From assembly GCF_963678975.1 (NCBI RefSeq), contig NC_089272.1:8600408-8664407 (forward strand): a stretch of DNA of 64,000 nt, read 5' to 3'. The first letter of the stretch is position 1, and each line of letters opens with the position of its first letter. Positions 33,283 to 46,526 of the stretch are shown here, piece by piece. The position numbers and the translations under genes are program-made. The notes below the pieces were generated by a model. That model had not been told where the DNA came from, ran no database searches, and was given only the letters and a program-made list of their open reading frames with translations. Origin of the DNA: Dysidea avara (Eukaryota > Porifera > Demospongiae > Dictyoceratida > Dysideidae).

Positions 33283-34040
33283 TGCACTTGTCAATTTCAT
33301 GCCCCACCCCCGGGCGTCCCCACATCCCAGGTGGGGACTCGGGATTTGACATTGCTTCTTGTCCCTAGTCTCGCGTGGCCAGACCGCTTTTTTCTCTTTG
33401 TCATTGGGTAGGGAGAAAAAAGGGTCTGGAACAGTTCGAATCCCACACTCGTCTTGGCACTCCCCAGTTAATTTGGGGGTCTTAACCAAAGAAACGTGAT
33501 GCGTTTTCAAAAATAGTAGCCGCTTGCGTCAATCAATTACAATCGCGTATTTATAAACCTATCAGCATCTAAAGCTGCCTTTGAGGTAATAATAGATTGA
33601 ATCGATTGTTAGTTATTTAAGTAAGCTAAGTCTTTGTTTATTCTTGTGCTGTGACATTCTTGTTACAATGGAGTTTAAGCGCATGGGTTGCATACTTGTG
33701 ACGTGACCTCGTGACGTGTCAAGACGATTGTGGGATTCGAACTGTTCCAGACCCTTTTTTCTCCCTACCCAATGACAAAGAGAAAAAAGCGGTCTGGCCA
33801 CGCGAGACTATCTTGTCCCCACCCCTGGGCCGGCTGGGGCAATTGACAGTTGTCCAATTCACTGACCGATTTTTGGTAGCTGCATTTCTAAACAATAAAA
33901 TCGCACTTGCTATGATTTTACTAGCTACAGGTGTATACTAGGTTTATTAATAGTCGCATGCATGAAATATTCGCTTAGTCATCCTTGAGGTGTTGTCAAA
34001 TCCCCTACTAGGGGGTGGGGGCATGAAATTGACAAGTGCA
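33283..34040. mobile_element. TIR element with TTA target, nested
   Basis: TGCACTTGTCAATTTCATGC at the left is the exact reverse complement of GCATGAAATTGACAAGTGCA at the right. TTA stands on both sides (33280-33282, 34041-34043), and the host element sequence resumes after it. A 3-bp TTA target is typical of PIF/Harbinger, but the superfamily call is tentative. Confidence 0.7.
33366..33810. mobile_element. MULE-like TIR element, 445 bp, innermost of three
   Basis: Terminal inverted repeats of about 95 nt are nearly perfect (starting TAGTCTCGCGTGGCCAGACC). The flanks are a perfect 9-bp duplication TCTTGTCCC (33357-33365, 33811-33819). Long TIRs with a 9-bp duplication are the Mutator-like hallmark. 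It is non-autonomous; the open frames within its arms are mirror images of each other. Confidence 0.88.
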
Positions 34041-34905
34041 TTACTTGCAACAGAACTAGTCAGTTACAGTTACATATTTATAATACCCAAAAAAATAAAG
34101 TAACTATATATATAAATAATATTACATATTATATTACTGTGTCCACAGCCTTAAGCTGTCACGTGATATGATTGTGTTGTTGGACAATGTGCAAATTTTG
34201 GTTATATTTTACAAGTAAATAATTTAATGTGTACGATTATACTCTTTGATTGAGTTTGTACATTAATTATTATACAACCAAGTACTAAAATAATAATAAT
34301 AACGCTTTATGTTATTACTTTTGTGGTAACTAAGTAATATAACGAAATACGCTATAAAAACAGGTAATACAACTCAAGTTACTTTACTTACAAATTTAAC
34401 GTTACCTAAGTAATATAATTACTGTAACGAATCTAATATTATGTAATATTATTACTACAAATAACGAAGTTACTAATCTCGTTAGTAATCCACTGAGTAA
34501 CGCCTAGCCACAACGAAGTAATCATAAATGAAGCCTACTGAATGTCACCAGCTTCTTACTTAAATTTACATGATTATTAAGTGTTGAGGCTTTGAAAATG
34601 TGATCATCAAGTTCATTCCATAATTTAATAGTGGAAGGAAAGAAGGAGTTCTTATAGGCACCTACCCCCAACACTGCTTATTTCTCAATATACATCATCT
34701 GTGTTCCAAATACACAGAGAAATGCACATATCTTTCTTGTATGGAATTGCAGTATACGCATATAGAAGACATGTATCCACATTAATGGCATTATCACCTA
34801 ATTTATTTGAATTTTAAAGTAAATCAAAACACAGCCTCGTACAATTCTTTGATGATTTAGATTGCATGTGATCACAAGACTCTTAGCCATTACATTACAC
34901 ATTTG

Positions 34906-35138
34906 TGACCCGGTCTGTGAAAAGGGGTCTTATAACCTTTTCAATTGCATGTACTTGGCTACCTGTATCTTGACTTGTGAATGTGGTATCATTCTAAAAG
35001 TTGGTCCCCTTATACCACTAACATAGCACTATGGGTTGGTATAGTATGAAAGTGATAGGTTGAAAACATGAGGAGTTATAATTAGTCAAACTTGAAAATT
35101 TGGAAAGGCTATAAGACCCCTTTTTGCAGACCGGGGCA
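34906..35138. mobile_element. TGACCCGGTCTG element
   Basis: TGACCCGGTCTGTGAAAAGG and an inverted right end with ATAAGACCCC and CAGACCGGGGCA enclose about 230 bp. It is related to the element nested at 12739-13371. Confidence 0.65.
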
Positions 35139-35989
35139 CATTTATTGACTATTACTATCCTGTATACATATATTGGGAACCTACAAGAAGGTGTAACCTG
35201 TAGGCAGTCAGAATCATGACATTAAAACTCCTTTAAATGCAGGAAAAAATCCCAAGCCATTATTAATTTGATTACCAGACAACTTGTAATCCAGACAAGT
35301 GTTTATTAAATAAAGATTCAAACTGCACTTAAAGCCTTGAACTACTTCCTATAGCTACATAGCTATAGAGAGAGAAATCACTTTGAAAAATACTCAACTA
35401 CGTATACAAATACCACAGACACAGTCACTCATCACTCAAGCTTTATTGCTGGTAAATCACTCAACCAGCATCAAAACTCGATTGACATCAACATTCAGGG
35501 AAATTAATTGACACGCTGTACAAGGGAGAGACAACAGACTCACCTGAAAGCCACGCTAGCACTACTTGTAAGATCTAGCTCTATGTATTTTAAACCAATG
35601 ACAGTGCAATGCAGTTGTTAAGTATAGTTTAGCTTTATACATCACTTCTACAAGGCAGCTGCTTCCTTCTTCATTGAGCTGTAATGTCTGTACATATACT
35701 ATGGAGTCTCTTATATATGTATTGTTGCAAGTGCATAGGTACAATCCTTTATTAAAACCTCATTCAACTGTTGGCTGTCTACTGGCTAGCATATCCAGAA
35801 TAGGGCAGTGAGGATGGCTAGCACTTCACTGTCATTCTTCTAGATATAGTCACAAGTGGCTGCAACTGCAGCGTCCACTGAGTAATGCATCTACATATAT
35901 CCCACCAGGGACCTGTGAGAAGGCTTAAGGTCTGTGAATATACTGGAATCGGGAGCATGTTTGGTCAATACTTGGTGTAAGTACTATAT

Positions 35990-36225
35990 TTGTGACTAGG
36001 CCTGCAAAAATAGGACATGTGCATGTGGGACACAAACTACACCCCATCACATAACAGGTCATATCTCAGTATTAGAATGGTACATATATCTGATAAAAAC
36101 TGTGTAGTAAGTGTTGAAAATTGTGTGGCCATAGCATGATGGAATACAACTAAAGATATGAGTCATGAAATAATTTTTATCTGCCCATGCACATGCCCTA
36201 TTTTCACAGGCTTAGTCAGATTTTG
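35990..36225. mobile_element. GACCAGGCCTGCG MITE, copy
   Basis: GTGACTAGGCCTGCAAAAAT at the left and GCCCTATTTTCACAGGCTTA at the right are inverted. The interior matches the copy at 25279-25532. Confidence 0.7.
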
Positions 36226-36654
36226 TGTTCACTTCCAACTGACTATAGCTAGCTAAACAATGTTTAGCTACCCTATTGCTGGCATCAAATTGTTTCTATA
36301 TACTACGAATTGCACCTAATTAAACTCCCACTGCTTTTCATGGCAAAGGAATTCATGCAGTATAGGATTTCCATTATGTGTTCTTTTAAGTAGGTATTTC
36401 ATAGTGAAGCATGTAGCCAGCTTAGCAATTTGCATGGTCATTGACAAGGCAACAAAAGCTAAGGCTATTATGTTTTAGTGAAGTGGATGTGTACTTATAG
36501 TTAGTATCAACCCATTCATTCCAGATATTTTATAAAAGATGAATGATAAAGCAACATGCATATGTCCATGTGTAATCCACACATCATTAAGCACATCAAA
36601 TAGTGCTTGAATAAAGGTAGCTACATATCATAATATCTTGTGCAATTATATATG

Positions 36655-36929
36655 TGACCCAGTCTGGGAAAGTGGGCTTATCGCCTATTTAAAAGTATTG
36701 AGAAACCACATACAGTCATCCCCAGGCTGACCAGAGCTCCATTGAGGCCCCACACCACACGTATGGATCGCCACTGGGCTTGGGAAAAGCAGCCAGCAAA
36801 ACCAGACCACTCAAGTCTAGCTGATTTTGATTGTGGAATTAGATAGTTTATTCATGTAGCTTTGTGTCCTGGGTGAAAAATCTAATCTGCTGACATGGGT
36901 GATAAGACCGGTTTTCTCAGACTGGGTCA
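36655..36929. mobile_element. TGACCCAGTCTG element, copy
   Basis: TGACCCAGTCTGGGAAAG and CTCAGACTGGGTCA are inverted ends. The interior is the reverse complement of about 12760-12975 (for example CCACTGGGCTTGGGAAAAGC), so this is a shorter member of the same family. Confidence 0.8.
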
Positions 36930-37314
36930 CATATGTTTTCACTATACAAATAGTGATAACAATTAATATGTAATTGCAGGATGATCATTGCCATAAATTG
37001 ATGACTCTCATTATTTTGGTAGCTATAACCTTCCAGAATGGCTGATAAAGCCATCAACTTAGACATAACAACATGATTGCCATGGTAAATACCATATATA
37101 GTATACTTGAAGGTGTGCTAAAAAAAATAATGGCTTCCATCCTGTCATGCATGGTTCCTATACTTGAAACTCTTGAGTAGCTATCAACTCTGAAAATAGG
37201 ATGCTATAATATTTACAGTATCTATAAGATGATTGGTGGCATGTGCACAAAGAGGAATGTTTATCAGAAGCTGAACCACTGAAAACCCAAAACTTTCAAT
37301 GCATATGACTCCAA

Positions 37315-37510
37315 TCCAGTAATGAACATACAGTGTCATCATCGTCAGGGGAAATTGAGGCTGTTTTTTGGGTGATATTATTTCGTGGGCCACGCCTACT
37401 CCTTTGTGGTCCCTACTATACAGTTACTATCATACTGTATGATTAAATAGCAATTGCATTTGAAAGGCTAAACTGGTAATAGCAGTACAGTACAGATACT
37501 TATTAATATT
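37315..37510 (-). repeat. TAGTAGGGACC repeat, inverted copy
   Basis: It is the reverse complement of 32140-32395, reading GTGGTCCCTACTATACAG on the plus strand. Confidence 0.75.
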
Positions 37511-40500
37511 AAGTTCACTTGTAGCTACAAGTGTACTCTACATGTCTGTACATTTAGTTAACCATGAAAACTACTTGTATATGTATGTGTATACACAATG
37601 CAATGTGCAAGGAGGTTTCATTCTTATTAACTTTTGTTTGACATAGTAATGTATACTGTGTAATTGGTGGGGGAAAGAGGGGGATTGATTCATGCTTAAA
37701 ATGGTAAAACCATGCGGATGCTGAGAACTGTACATGATGAGTATAACAGAATACCACAAAGAATGTCTCTATATGAAATATTGACGTATATGTAATTATG
37801 AAGAATTATTTTCAATAATTATTTATGAATATTGATGGCGGTTATATCAATTAAGTAGTGATATATTGCAGTATAGCAAAACATTTTTCACATGACAAAG
37901 TACAATAATACACATACATAGCTATAGTTCACCTGCTACCTGATAGTCCTGATTATCGTTCATGTGTACTGCAATATCAAACCATATACATATGATTGTC
38001 TCAGTTAACATGGGAGGTGTTGTTAATGCCATTAAAATCACTTTTATATATGAACTTAAAGTGTCACTATTTACATGTAGTACCAGGTACCAATTAAGTT
38101 ACTGCAGACCTACTGTTTGTGAAGCCAGATTGTACTGAAGAGAATGTACTCCATAAATGTGACTGGGGCCTCACTGGACCTGTGAAAATAGGGAATGTGG
38201 GCACTAACTACACTCCACCACATAACATCTCATATCTCAGTATTGAGATAGAATATTATTATTCTGTAACTTTTGCTTTAAAGCCAACTACTTGTTTAAT
38301 AAGTGCTGAAAATTTCATGGCCAAGCAATAATGGAATACAACTACAAATTATGATGCATCCAAGTTTGAAAAGGTAGCAATTTGCATGTGCCCACATGCT
38401 CTATTTTCGCAGGCCCAGTCACAAATGTGAAATTGAATCAGCACAGATTATGTAAGACTAATTGAAAATTACCAGGAATATCTGTCGGTCATAACTACAC
38501 TATACAATGTGCATACTATTCTTATAGACCTAGCTAGCTACACAATCAACTGTCACAGTGATAATGTGGGTACATCTCAGTAGCTAAATGTTTAAAATAA
38601 TATGGCTATATAGTATAACATGATGACAAAAAGAGTAACAAGTCATGCATGAAAATATAATAGTCAAATTCATGTGCCCACATGTCCTATTATCACAGGC
38701 CAGCTGGTCACATTATTACTATAGAGTTAACTGAGAAATGAGATGAGATAAATTGACCCAACTTATCACTAATGACACATTAAATCACTTAATAATATCA
38801 CCAAGATAATAGCCTTAGCTACACGAGACAACATGTTTCCAAAGTTTTCCAGTTTTATACAGTTATACAGACACAACACATATTCACATTTTATTGTTAA
38901 GCTTCATAATTATATAGGTAATGTTTACAATCATGTCTACAAAAATACAGTTAATCAATAGTGCATGTAAAGTATTATGTGAACTAGTAAGTGCCTATCG
39001 CAGAAGAAAGAATTCAAAAGTACAGACCACAAAATAGTCTTCCATCCTGTATTATTTTTTGTTCACAAAGCACTTTTGTACCACATAATTATAGGCATCA
39101 AACAATTAGCTAATCTAAAGTGGTTTGTAGGTGGAATACTTTTTAGAACTGAATGAATGGTTATCCTGAGAACCTAAAACTCTTCCACTTGTAAGATTTG
39201 TTCCATGCAGTCTTCTAAATGACCTCAGTCAGATGTCCTAATAGAATTAATATACACAATGTCTCAAAGCAGTGTCAAACCTTTGTATTGAGAAGTAGTT
39301 TGGATTAGCTCATGGATGTATCACACTAGTGTTAAGTTATAATGATGTTGCTATTATGTGTTCAACTCAACAATGTCAGCAGTATGAGATGTCTATTTTA
39401 TCACATAAATTATTATTTTCTTGGCCAGCGTAAGAGTACAACTGTAATCTGACAAGATATGGGCTTGTAAAATTAACAGACTGGTTCAGCTGAGCAATTC
39501 CAATTTTTACGATTTGGTTCATGACAAATGCAAAAGCATGCTTATTATATTTCCAATATAAAACAACTGCCACATAGCCAAGATATTCAATAGAATATTC
39601 TACTTGCAACAAATTATTTGTTCTGAGTACTTAAATGATCAAGATTTACTCTACTCATACTAAAAACGTGGTGCATCAGTGGAGCTATATTCATGGACAC
39701 TCACTTTCCTAGCTAGTGCTGTTTTAATGAATTCCTTCACTCAACTCACCATGAATGTTTGTGGAGTTGGAGTACTATAGCTCGTGATATGATGAAGTAA
39801 TTAAGTCATTTTGTAACTGAACATGAAGGCACATGAGAGTACATAACCCAGAATGTTTACCTATGAATGATACCCTGTACACAGACAGTATACGTTTGAG
39901 TCAATTTAATAGCAAAATGAACCTGTCAACTTGTTACATGTGTACATTTTCAGTACACATGCAGAATAATGATTGTAAAAATGAAGATGAATTTGTGATT
40001 TTGTGTTAAGATTATTATCCACTATCCCACATGAAGGACTGTGTAGCAGGGAGTCAGAATCATGTTACTAAAACTCTATTGAATGCAGAAAAAAAAATCC
40101 CAGCCCAGTTGGTGACTTGATTCACAGACAGCTTGCAGTGTTTAAAGAGGTAGCTACACAGCCTGGGATATTTCTTCAATCATAATTATGTAACAGCACA
40201 CCTTCCTCTATTTCTAGGGATGTGTAAGAAAGGATAAAGCCAGTGAAGTAGGAGGATGTGTAATATTATACTGCATTAGTTACAGCTATAGAGCGTGACT
40301 GTCTTATGCAGTCCCCATGCATGTGGTTTCCTATTTGAAGCCATCAAAAATTGTCTATCTTCAGAAAATGTAGTTAATTCCCCTTTGAATAAGCATCATG
40401 TGGGAGTAAAATATGTAGAGCTTCATTAACCAGTGAAGCAAGCAATAAAGATTATACACCACATTTCATTGCTGTGCTTTTGCTATTGAGCTGGCCCCTA

Positions 40501-40892
40501 ACTTTAATTTGGCGCCTCCTGCAAGTCGGAGTATGCACTATGCAATTAATAGCACTTCATTGGTAGCTATAACGTACTAATATATATTGTGGTATATATG
40601 CTAAGTAAGAAAATGTTTACATAGAAAGTCACTATTACAAGTCACTGCATACCTTTGTATGTAATAATCCCCAAACGTGTTATTTGTGACTTGCCTAAGA
40701 TAGTCACCTGTTTAATTATAGTAGGTCACAAAATTTTGTTCATGACATCTGGAGCACGTTTACAGTTTTATTAGACTTAGCCAACATTGAAATGTGAAGT
40801 TAGTATCATCATAACATCAGAAGTAAAACTGGCCCAACAAGTGGATGGATAACAGTTAATTCAGAAGCCATCAAGATAATGCACTTTGGTGG
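37511..40892. other. Gene-free stretch
   Basis: It holds a GACCAGGCCTGCG MITE copy at about 38157-38430 and a fragment at 38665-38710. A stretch near 40055-40150 resembles 35205-35320 and may be an old duplication. No coding region was recognised. Confidence 0.5.
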
Positions 40893-40991
40893 TTTGAAGA
40901 CTGGGAGATTGAATTGCATTCCTGCATAGCCATTCATCATATCAGCCCCTAGTTATGATTATACATTCCATGATGATGCTGCTGCTGCTAT

Positions 40992-41276
40992 CACTACCAG
41001 AGAAGTATGCCATGAAACATCTATGGTTTTTTCATGAAATGTTAAATCTCCCCTATGAAATGTACCATGAAAGTCAATTCATGGTATACAATGGGTTGTT
41101 TCATGGGCCATGAAATGCGTTTCCAGATCAGATTATCATGGTACTTTCATGGCGTTGCAGAGATTTCATGGGTGCAGTACCCATGAAATGTTAAATTCAT
41201 GGGATAAACCATAGGTATTTTCATGGGTATTTCATGGTTATTTTCATGGCAATTTCATGTACTGTATCTGGTAGTG
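40992..41276. mobile_element. CACTA-type MITE in the peroxidase upstream region, 285 bp
   Basis: CACTACCAGA at the left and TCTGGTAGTG at the right are inverted ends, flanked by a 3-bp TAT duplication (40989-40991, 41277-41279). The duplicate locus at about 32510 has an uninterrupted GCTGCTATATGATGC, the empty site. CACTA ends with a 3-bp duplication define the CACTA/EnSpm type. The interior is packed with TTCATGG / CCATGAA submotifs in both orientations. Confidence 0.9.
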
Positions 41277-41565
41277 TATATGATGCAATAGGCGCAGTAC
41301 TCTAACAGACCAGAACATAACAGAAGCCATAACCACATGCACATTGTTTCATGTACAAGACTGAAAGATATTTATCAAACTCCAGGCCACAAACTACACA
41401 GTTCTCTTAATTCCCTCTGTGATTTAAATATTGAAATCCTTTCTGTATTATTTATGTGGAACACAAAGTAGATAATATTGATGTGTACTGATTACATCAC
41501 ATCCTGTATGTATATGGTTAATGTTGCCTTGGAGGAAGTTCATTGACTGCTGTGGTTCTATATAG

Positions 41566-41573
41566 TATAAAAG
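41566..41573 (+). promoter_or_regulatory. TATA box of the peroxidase gene
   Basis: TATAAAAG lies 53 nt before the ATG, a normal spacing for a TATA promoter with a short leader. The duplicated locus at 32.8 kb lacks this segment. Confidence 0.6.
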
Positions 41574-41625
41574 AAGTGCCAACTTGAAGTGTTCAACAAA
41601 CAAAACTTAAAGAGTTACTGAAAAT

Positions 41626-42234
41626 ATGAAGATACTCTACTGGTTTATACTAGGGATATTTGGCAGAGGTACAGTGGCAACTAGTGACTGTACTGGTGAG
41701 GAGGATTCAGCTGTTGCTACTAATGGATACCCTTTCTTTCTGAACTTTGACTATGATGGTCCTAGAACAGCGGTCAGCTACTCATTCAGCAAGGATGGTG
41801 TGGCTATTGATGGAGACAATGTTCAGGTTTTCTTAGATATGGACAGGATCTTTTTCTTAAACATCAAAGATTCAGATGCTGGAATATACACTTTAGAAGT
41901 ACAAGGCAATGAAATCTACAGAAAATCCATCTGGCTTTGTGGTAAGGGCCGCTACATGTACATGACATCTACACATGACTATGTGTTATAGTGTTATGCA
42001 TTCTGTCTATCAGTTACATAACAATGTATGCATGGAATACATACATAACCTGAGTAGCTAGTCATTTATTGAGATCACTTGCTTCTATTTATTTGCAGTT
42101 CTTCCTTCAGACACCGAAGTCGATCCTAGAACAGGTACACAATTCCCTGTGCAACTGTAAAAACATGTATCATGTAGCTAGTGAGATATGCATGTGTATA
42201 GATGTAGTCTGCCTGTGTGTGCATATATGCATGG

Positions 42235-42266
<32 letters not shown>

Positions 42267-44565
42267 ATGTATGCACATGCAGCAGTATAAATGGGAAACT
42301 AGGTTTGTATTAATCGGCAATATTATTAGTAATTAAACAGGGAAAAGGATTTTCTCGAATGGTGAGTATGTAGGTTTGGTCTTGCGTGACCTTACACATG
42401 TGCCATTAGTGTGGCTTAACATGGATGTGCAAAGAACAGTAATCTTGACTTGGAAGTTAATATAAAATATTATGTGCTGTATTTGTATAGTGTCTAGATT
42501 ATAGTATGTCACTAAGATTTAATAATGACCTTCACAGCATTTAATTATTTCTGTATATTCCATAGATCGTGTAAGAATGGCAATATCAAGAATTTTCTCT
42601 ATGGACAAAATGAAGAAGACTCAGTCACTTTCCAAGCCTTCTTTGAGTACTGCTACCTCTTCATCTACCATAAGAAGAAGGTTACACCCACTGGGAAGAA
42701 TTGCGGGATTACACACCACAGCCAGAACAACATTTGAAATGATTTTGGCAGAAGTTTTTGGCTCAGCAGATGTCCATGAAATACCAGCAATGAGTGAAGA
42801 GGGAGTTGATTTATTGTTAGACTTTGCCAGATGTGTGAACACTCCAGCAGCACCCAATTGCTCAGTAACAGACAAATTCCGCTCAATTGATGGAATATGC
42901 AATAACCTTCAATATCCAAATAGAGCAGCTGCCAATACTGCCTTCAAACGTCTTCAACCAGCTGAGTATGAAGATGGCATCTCTCTTCCTGTGGGATATG
43001 ACCAGCAAGTAAATGGTGACCCTTTTGCAGGTCCATGGCCTAGTGCAAGAAGCGTTAGTGCAGCAGTTATTAGAGACTTACCCTTGCAAAGCAAAGTACT
43101 TAGCCATCTTGTTATGACATGGGGCCAATTTACTGATCATGATTTGGACTTGTTTGCAGAATTTGAGACTGAAGTGTGTGAAGAGTCCTGTGATATCGAA
43201 GAATATAATCAGATATGCTATCCCATTAAAGTTTCACCACGTGATTCAGTATTTGGTAGAAGGGGTCCAAACAGAGGAGAGTGTCTGCCTCTAACTAGGT
43301 CTGTTGGAACATGTGAAAGTGAAAATTTTGACATGGCAAGACAACAGATCAATCAGATAACACACTTTTTAGATGGCTCCATGGTGTATGGGTCCACCCA
43401 GGAGGTAGCTGACAGACTTCGACTATTTTCTGGTGGCCTCTTAAAACAGAGCGGAGTAACTAGTACTCTGAAAGGTAACCTTCCATTTGAATATCAAGCT
43501 GACAGTGAAGCTTCTGATAGCGGTGTACCACAGTTTGATGCTGGTGATGTTAGGGTTAATGAGAATGTTCCTTTAACAATTATGCACACTATATGGCTAA
43601 GACAACACAATCTCATTGTAACAGAATTAGCTATACTAAATCCTTGCTGGGATGATGAGAGGCTTTATCAAGAAGGTCGTAAGATTGTTGGAGCCATGAT
43701 ACAAATCATTACCTACAAGGAATTCCTTCCACTAATTTTTGGAGAGGATGGCTATAATACATTTATTGGATCCTATCCTGGTTATTCTCCTAATACTGAT
43801 GCCACTATACCGAACTCTTTTGCCACTGCAGCATTTAGGTTTGGCCATTCTTTGATCAGACCAGAGTTCACTCGTCTTGACAAGGACAATAAACCTTTAG
43901 ATATTGGACCACTCTCATTACGCGATTCCTTTTTTAACCCTTTGCAATATTTTATTAGTGGTGGGACTGATCCTATATTACGTGGTCTCATGCAAGATAG
44001 ATCAAGAGAAGTTGATGCATTTCTTAACATGGTACTAACTGAACAACTGTTTGCACCCACCAGTATAGGTCTTGGACAAGATCTAGCATCTCGCAACATA
44101 CAACGTGGTCGTGAGCATGGACAGCCATCCTATAGGAGCTTTCAGGAATACTGCTATAACATTTATGAAGTTCCATCAAGATTTCACAGTCAAGGTGTTG
44201 AAGGGAGATTAAGAAGACTCTATGGTTTCACTGGATTTACAAATGGTATTGATTTATTTGCTGGAGGATTGGCTGAAGAAAGAATGAGTGGGTCAAATTT
44301 AGGTCCTACATTTGCATGCATCATTGGAAAGACATTTGCTGATATTCGCAATGGAGACAGATTCTATTGGGAGAACCCAGATGGAAATGTATTCACCGAA
44401 AGCCAGCGTAATACACTGAGCAACATTAGAATGTCTAAAGTGATCTGTGATAATGGTGATGACATAACTACCATCATCCCTAAAGCATTTGAAACTGGAC
44501 AAGAAGAACAAAGCTGTGATAGTCTACCAAGCTTAGATTTAGATCATTGGAGAGATACGTGCTAA
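41626..44565 (+). CDS. Secreted Ig-like / animal haem peroxidase
   Basis: Exons 41626-41941, 42099-42134 (36 nt) and 42566-44565 join in phase 1 and code 783 residues. Residues 1-18 form a signal peptide. An Ig-like segment (DSDAGIYTLEV, the D-x-G-x-Y motif) fills the rest of exon 1. The peroxidase domain spans about 216-745. Distal WGQFTDHD places His309 next to the haem-linking Asp, Arg447 and Glu450 lie in DVRVNEN (catalytic Arg and second ester-linking Glu), and the proximal FRFGHS gives His545. NIQRGREHG is the usual motif near the proximal Asn. The sulfonium Met of myeloperoxidase is Asn here, as expected outside that enzyme. It should oxidise halides or phenolic substrates with H2O2 outside the cell. 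The domain pairing recalls peroxidasin-like proteins, but with a single Ig-like unit and no leucine-rich repeats. Confidence 0.93.
42234..42262 (+). repeat. (GT)n microsatellite
   Basis: A short GT dinucleotide run lies in the second peroxidase intron. Confidence 0.9.
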
Positions 44566-46526
44566 TCGGATTATCTGACTGTGACATAAACTATTTTATA
44601 GCAACTTGTAAAACTACACAGACACATCAATAGAATTGTAATAATTTCCATATGCTGCATAAGTTTGATTGTATAATCATTTACATATCCTTAATTTATA
44701 TAAGTGCAACGTTCAAGTTTAAGCTGCATGAACTTCAGTTCTATACATGACTTGGCTTAACATAACAAGCATGTTGCATGCATCTGACTCTGAGTGACTC
44801 TAACTGTACAATCCTTTACTTGTAGTTGCCACTTACAATATATATGCTCATGAAATGTTCAATAACTAATAACCATTTGATTACTAAAATGCATACTGTT
44901 TGTAATCTAGTACTTAATGTTGTCAATTACAATAATCTCTGGAAGGCAAACAAGGAGTGTAAATGATCAGTTGTACAAGAAGTAGTATCATTGTTTACCA
45001 TCATGACTACTCACTACTTGGAGTGGCATCAACCACACTCAAACACCATTTCCCATGTGAATGTGCAGTAGAGCCCAAGAGCATTTCCTTGTTTGTTAGC
45101 AGGTAGGTTGTTGAGCAACTGTCATGGGACATAATTCACTCTGTCTGCAATGTCATCATACACCTGGGGCCACTATGCGAAATTACTATATGGCCAGACT
45201 CTTCATTCTTGAAGTACTAGGATGGCCATCATGTAACTGCTCCATTGTTCTCTTGTGCCATGCTTGTGGAACAACAACGCAGCTTCTCCACATAACACAC
45301 TCAATTGAATGTGTCTCATTTGATAAGGTTTCAGACCAGGAATTCAGGATCACCGGAATACTGCCATCCCAGTGTGTGTACCTTGGAAAGAATTGGTATT
45401 GTGTGGTCCACTGAATCAATTAAAGAACGTTATTTATTGTAAGTATAAGGAATGTTATTGTAGGTAAGTTCTGCAATAGTAGAAAACTTTCTGCCAGGGT
45501 AGGAGCTGGTTCAGCATCCTGGAAGGAATAGAAAAGCTAAGCCACTCAGAACATATTCATTAGCTATCTGAGATCCCAGCTTATAAGAGACTATGCACTG
45601 GTATGAACTGAGGCACCTGAACTCTAGCAGAAGCTGTATATAACATGTAGCTGAAATGGTTTTACCATTTGAAAGGTATACTGTAATGATTTGTGATTGG
45701 ATTAGATTGTGAAAAATGCAATTTATTAAACGTGAAACTGTATAACACTAAAAACAATAACTATAGAATGGCTTCTTTGTCTAAATAATTAAAAAGTATA
45801 CCCTTTTTCTACTGGAGATAAGAATCTGGATCCAAAAGCTATTGGTTACACATCATCTGATTTGTGGTGTGAAAGTACTGCCCTAGGGGGGAGGCATCAC
45901 AGGCTTGCTGGTGAAGGTACAATTATCTCTAAAGAGGCATAGTCACTATGTAGTGAAACTGATCATTACAGTGTAAGCACATTTAGTAATTTTGGTGGCA
46001 TCCAATAGTAAACTACACTGTATGCTCCTGCTAAGAAAGGTATCCAACACAAAAAATTAACACCTCAATTATGGTTTCCTCTTATGTAGGAGATGACAAG
46101 AATTGAAGTTGAAGTGTAAGTTGGGTTACATTTTGATGCTGAGCTATTCAAATATACATCACTCTTGACTATGTGATAGATATAATTGGATGTACAAATA
46201 ATACAGAAATTATTACTTACGTGTGTATTAAACTTTACTGAAGGAATTATTTCATAAAGTATTTTGTGATTCTACACACATTACAAGCTCCTGAAATGCA
46301 CATAATTATGTAAATGCTTACATAAAATTATGAGATATATAGATACACATGGGTTCTAACTATAGATGAACTTTACTATAACATGTATGTAGGTACTTGT
46401 CTGTACAGAGCATCTTAAAAGTAACAATATTGCCATAAAGCACATGTGTTAATCCACAGCTATGAATGTGTATATGACTACTTTTATGTATGGGTTGTTA
46501 AATGTTTGAGTATGAATTTAGTAAAG
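44566..46526. other. Gene-free stretch after the peroxidase gene
   Basis: It includes the 3' untranslated region of the peroxidase. No clear AATAAA was found close to the stop. Overlapping open frames on both strands at 45124-45419 show no domain. Nothing else was recognised. Confidence 0.5.

Larger units (their letters stand above)
33238..34560. mobile_element. AGTTAC-type hAT-like element, interrupted and rearranged
   Basis: The left end CAGTGTTAGGACAGTTAC and the segment around 34140-34200 (TTAAGCTGTCACGTGATA, TTGTTGGACAATGTGCAAAT) match 46769-46925. The part from 34300 to 34560 matches the rest in reverse orientation. It is interrupted at 33283-34040. The right boundary is approximate. 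Confidence 0.6.

Noticed and set aside
33280..33941. Mirror-image open frames of about 60-76 codons
   Set aside because: They come from the two arms of the MULE-like element and translate the same inverted repeat.
45124..45419. Overlapping open frames of 96 and 77 codons on opposite strands
   Set aside because: No domain, no splice context and no similarity to neighbours; treated as chance.
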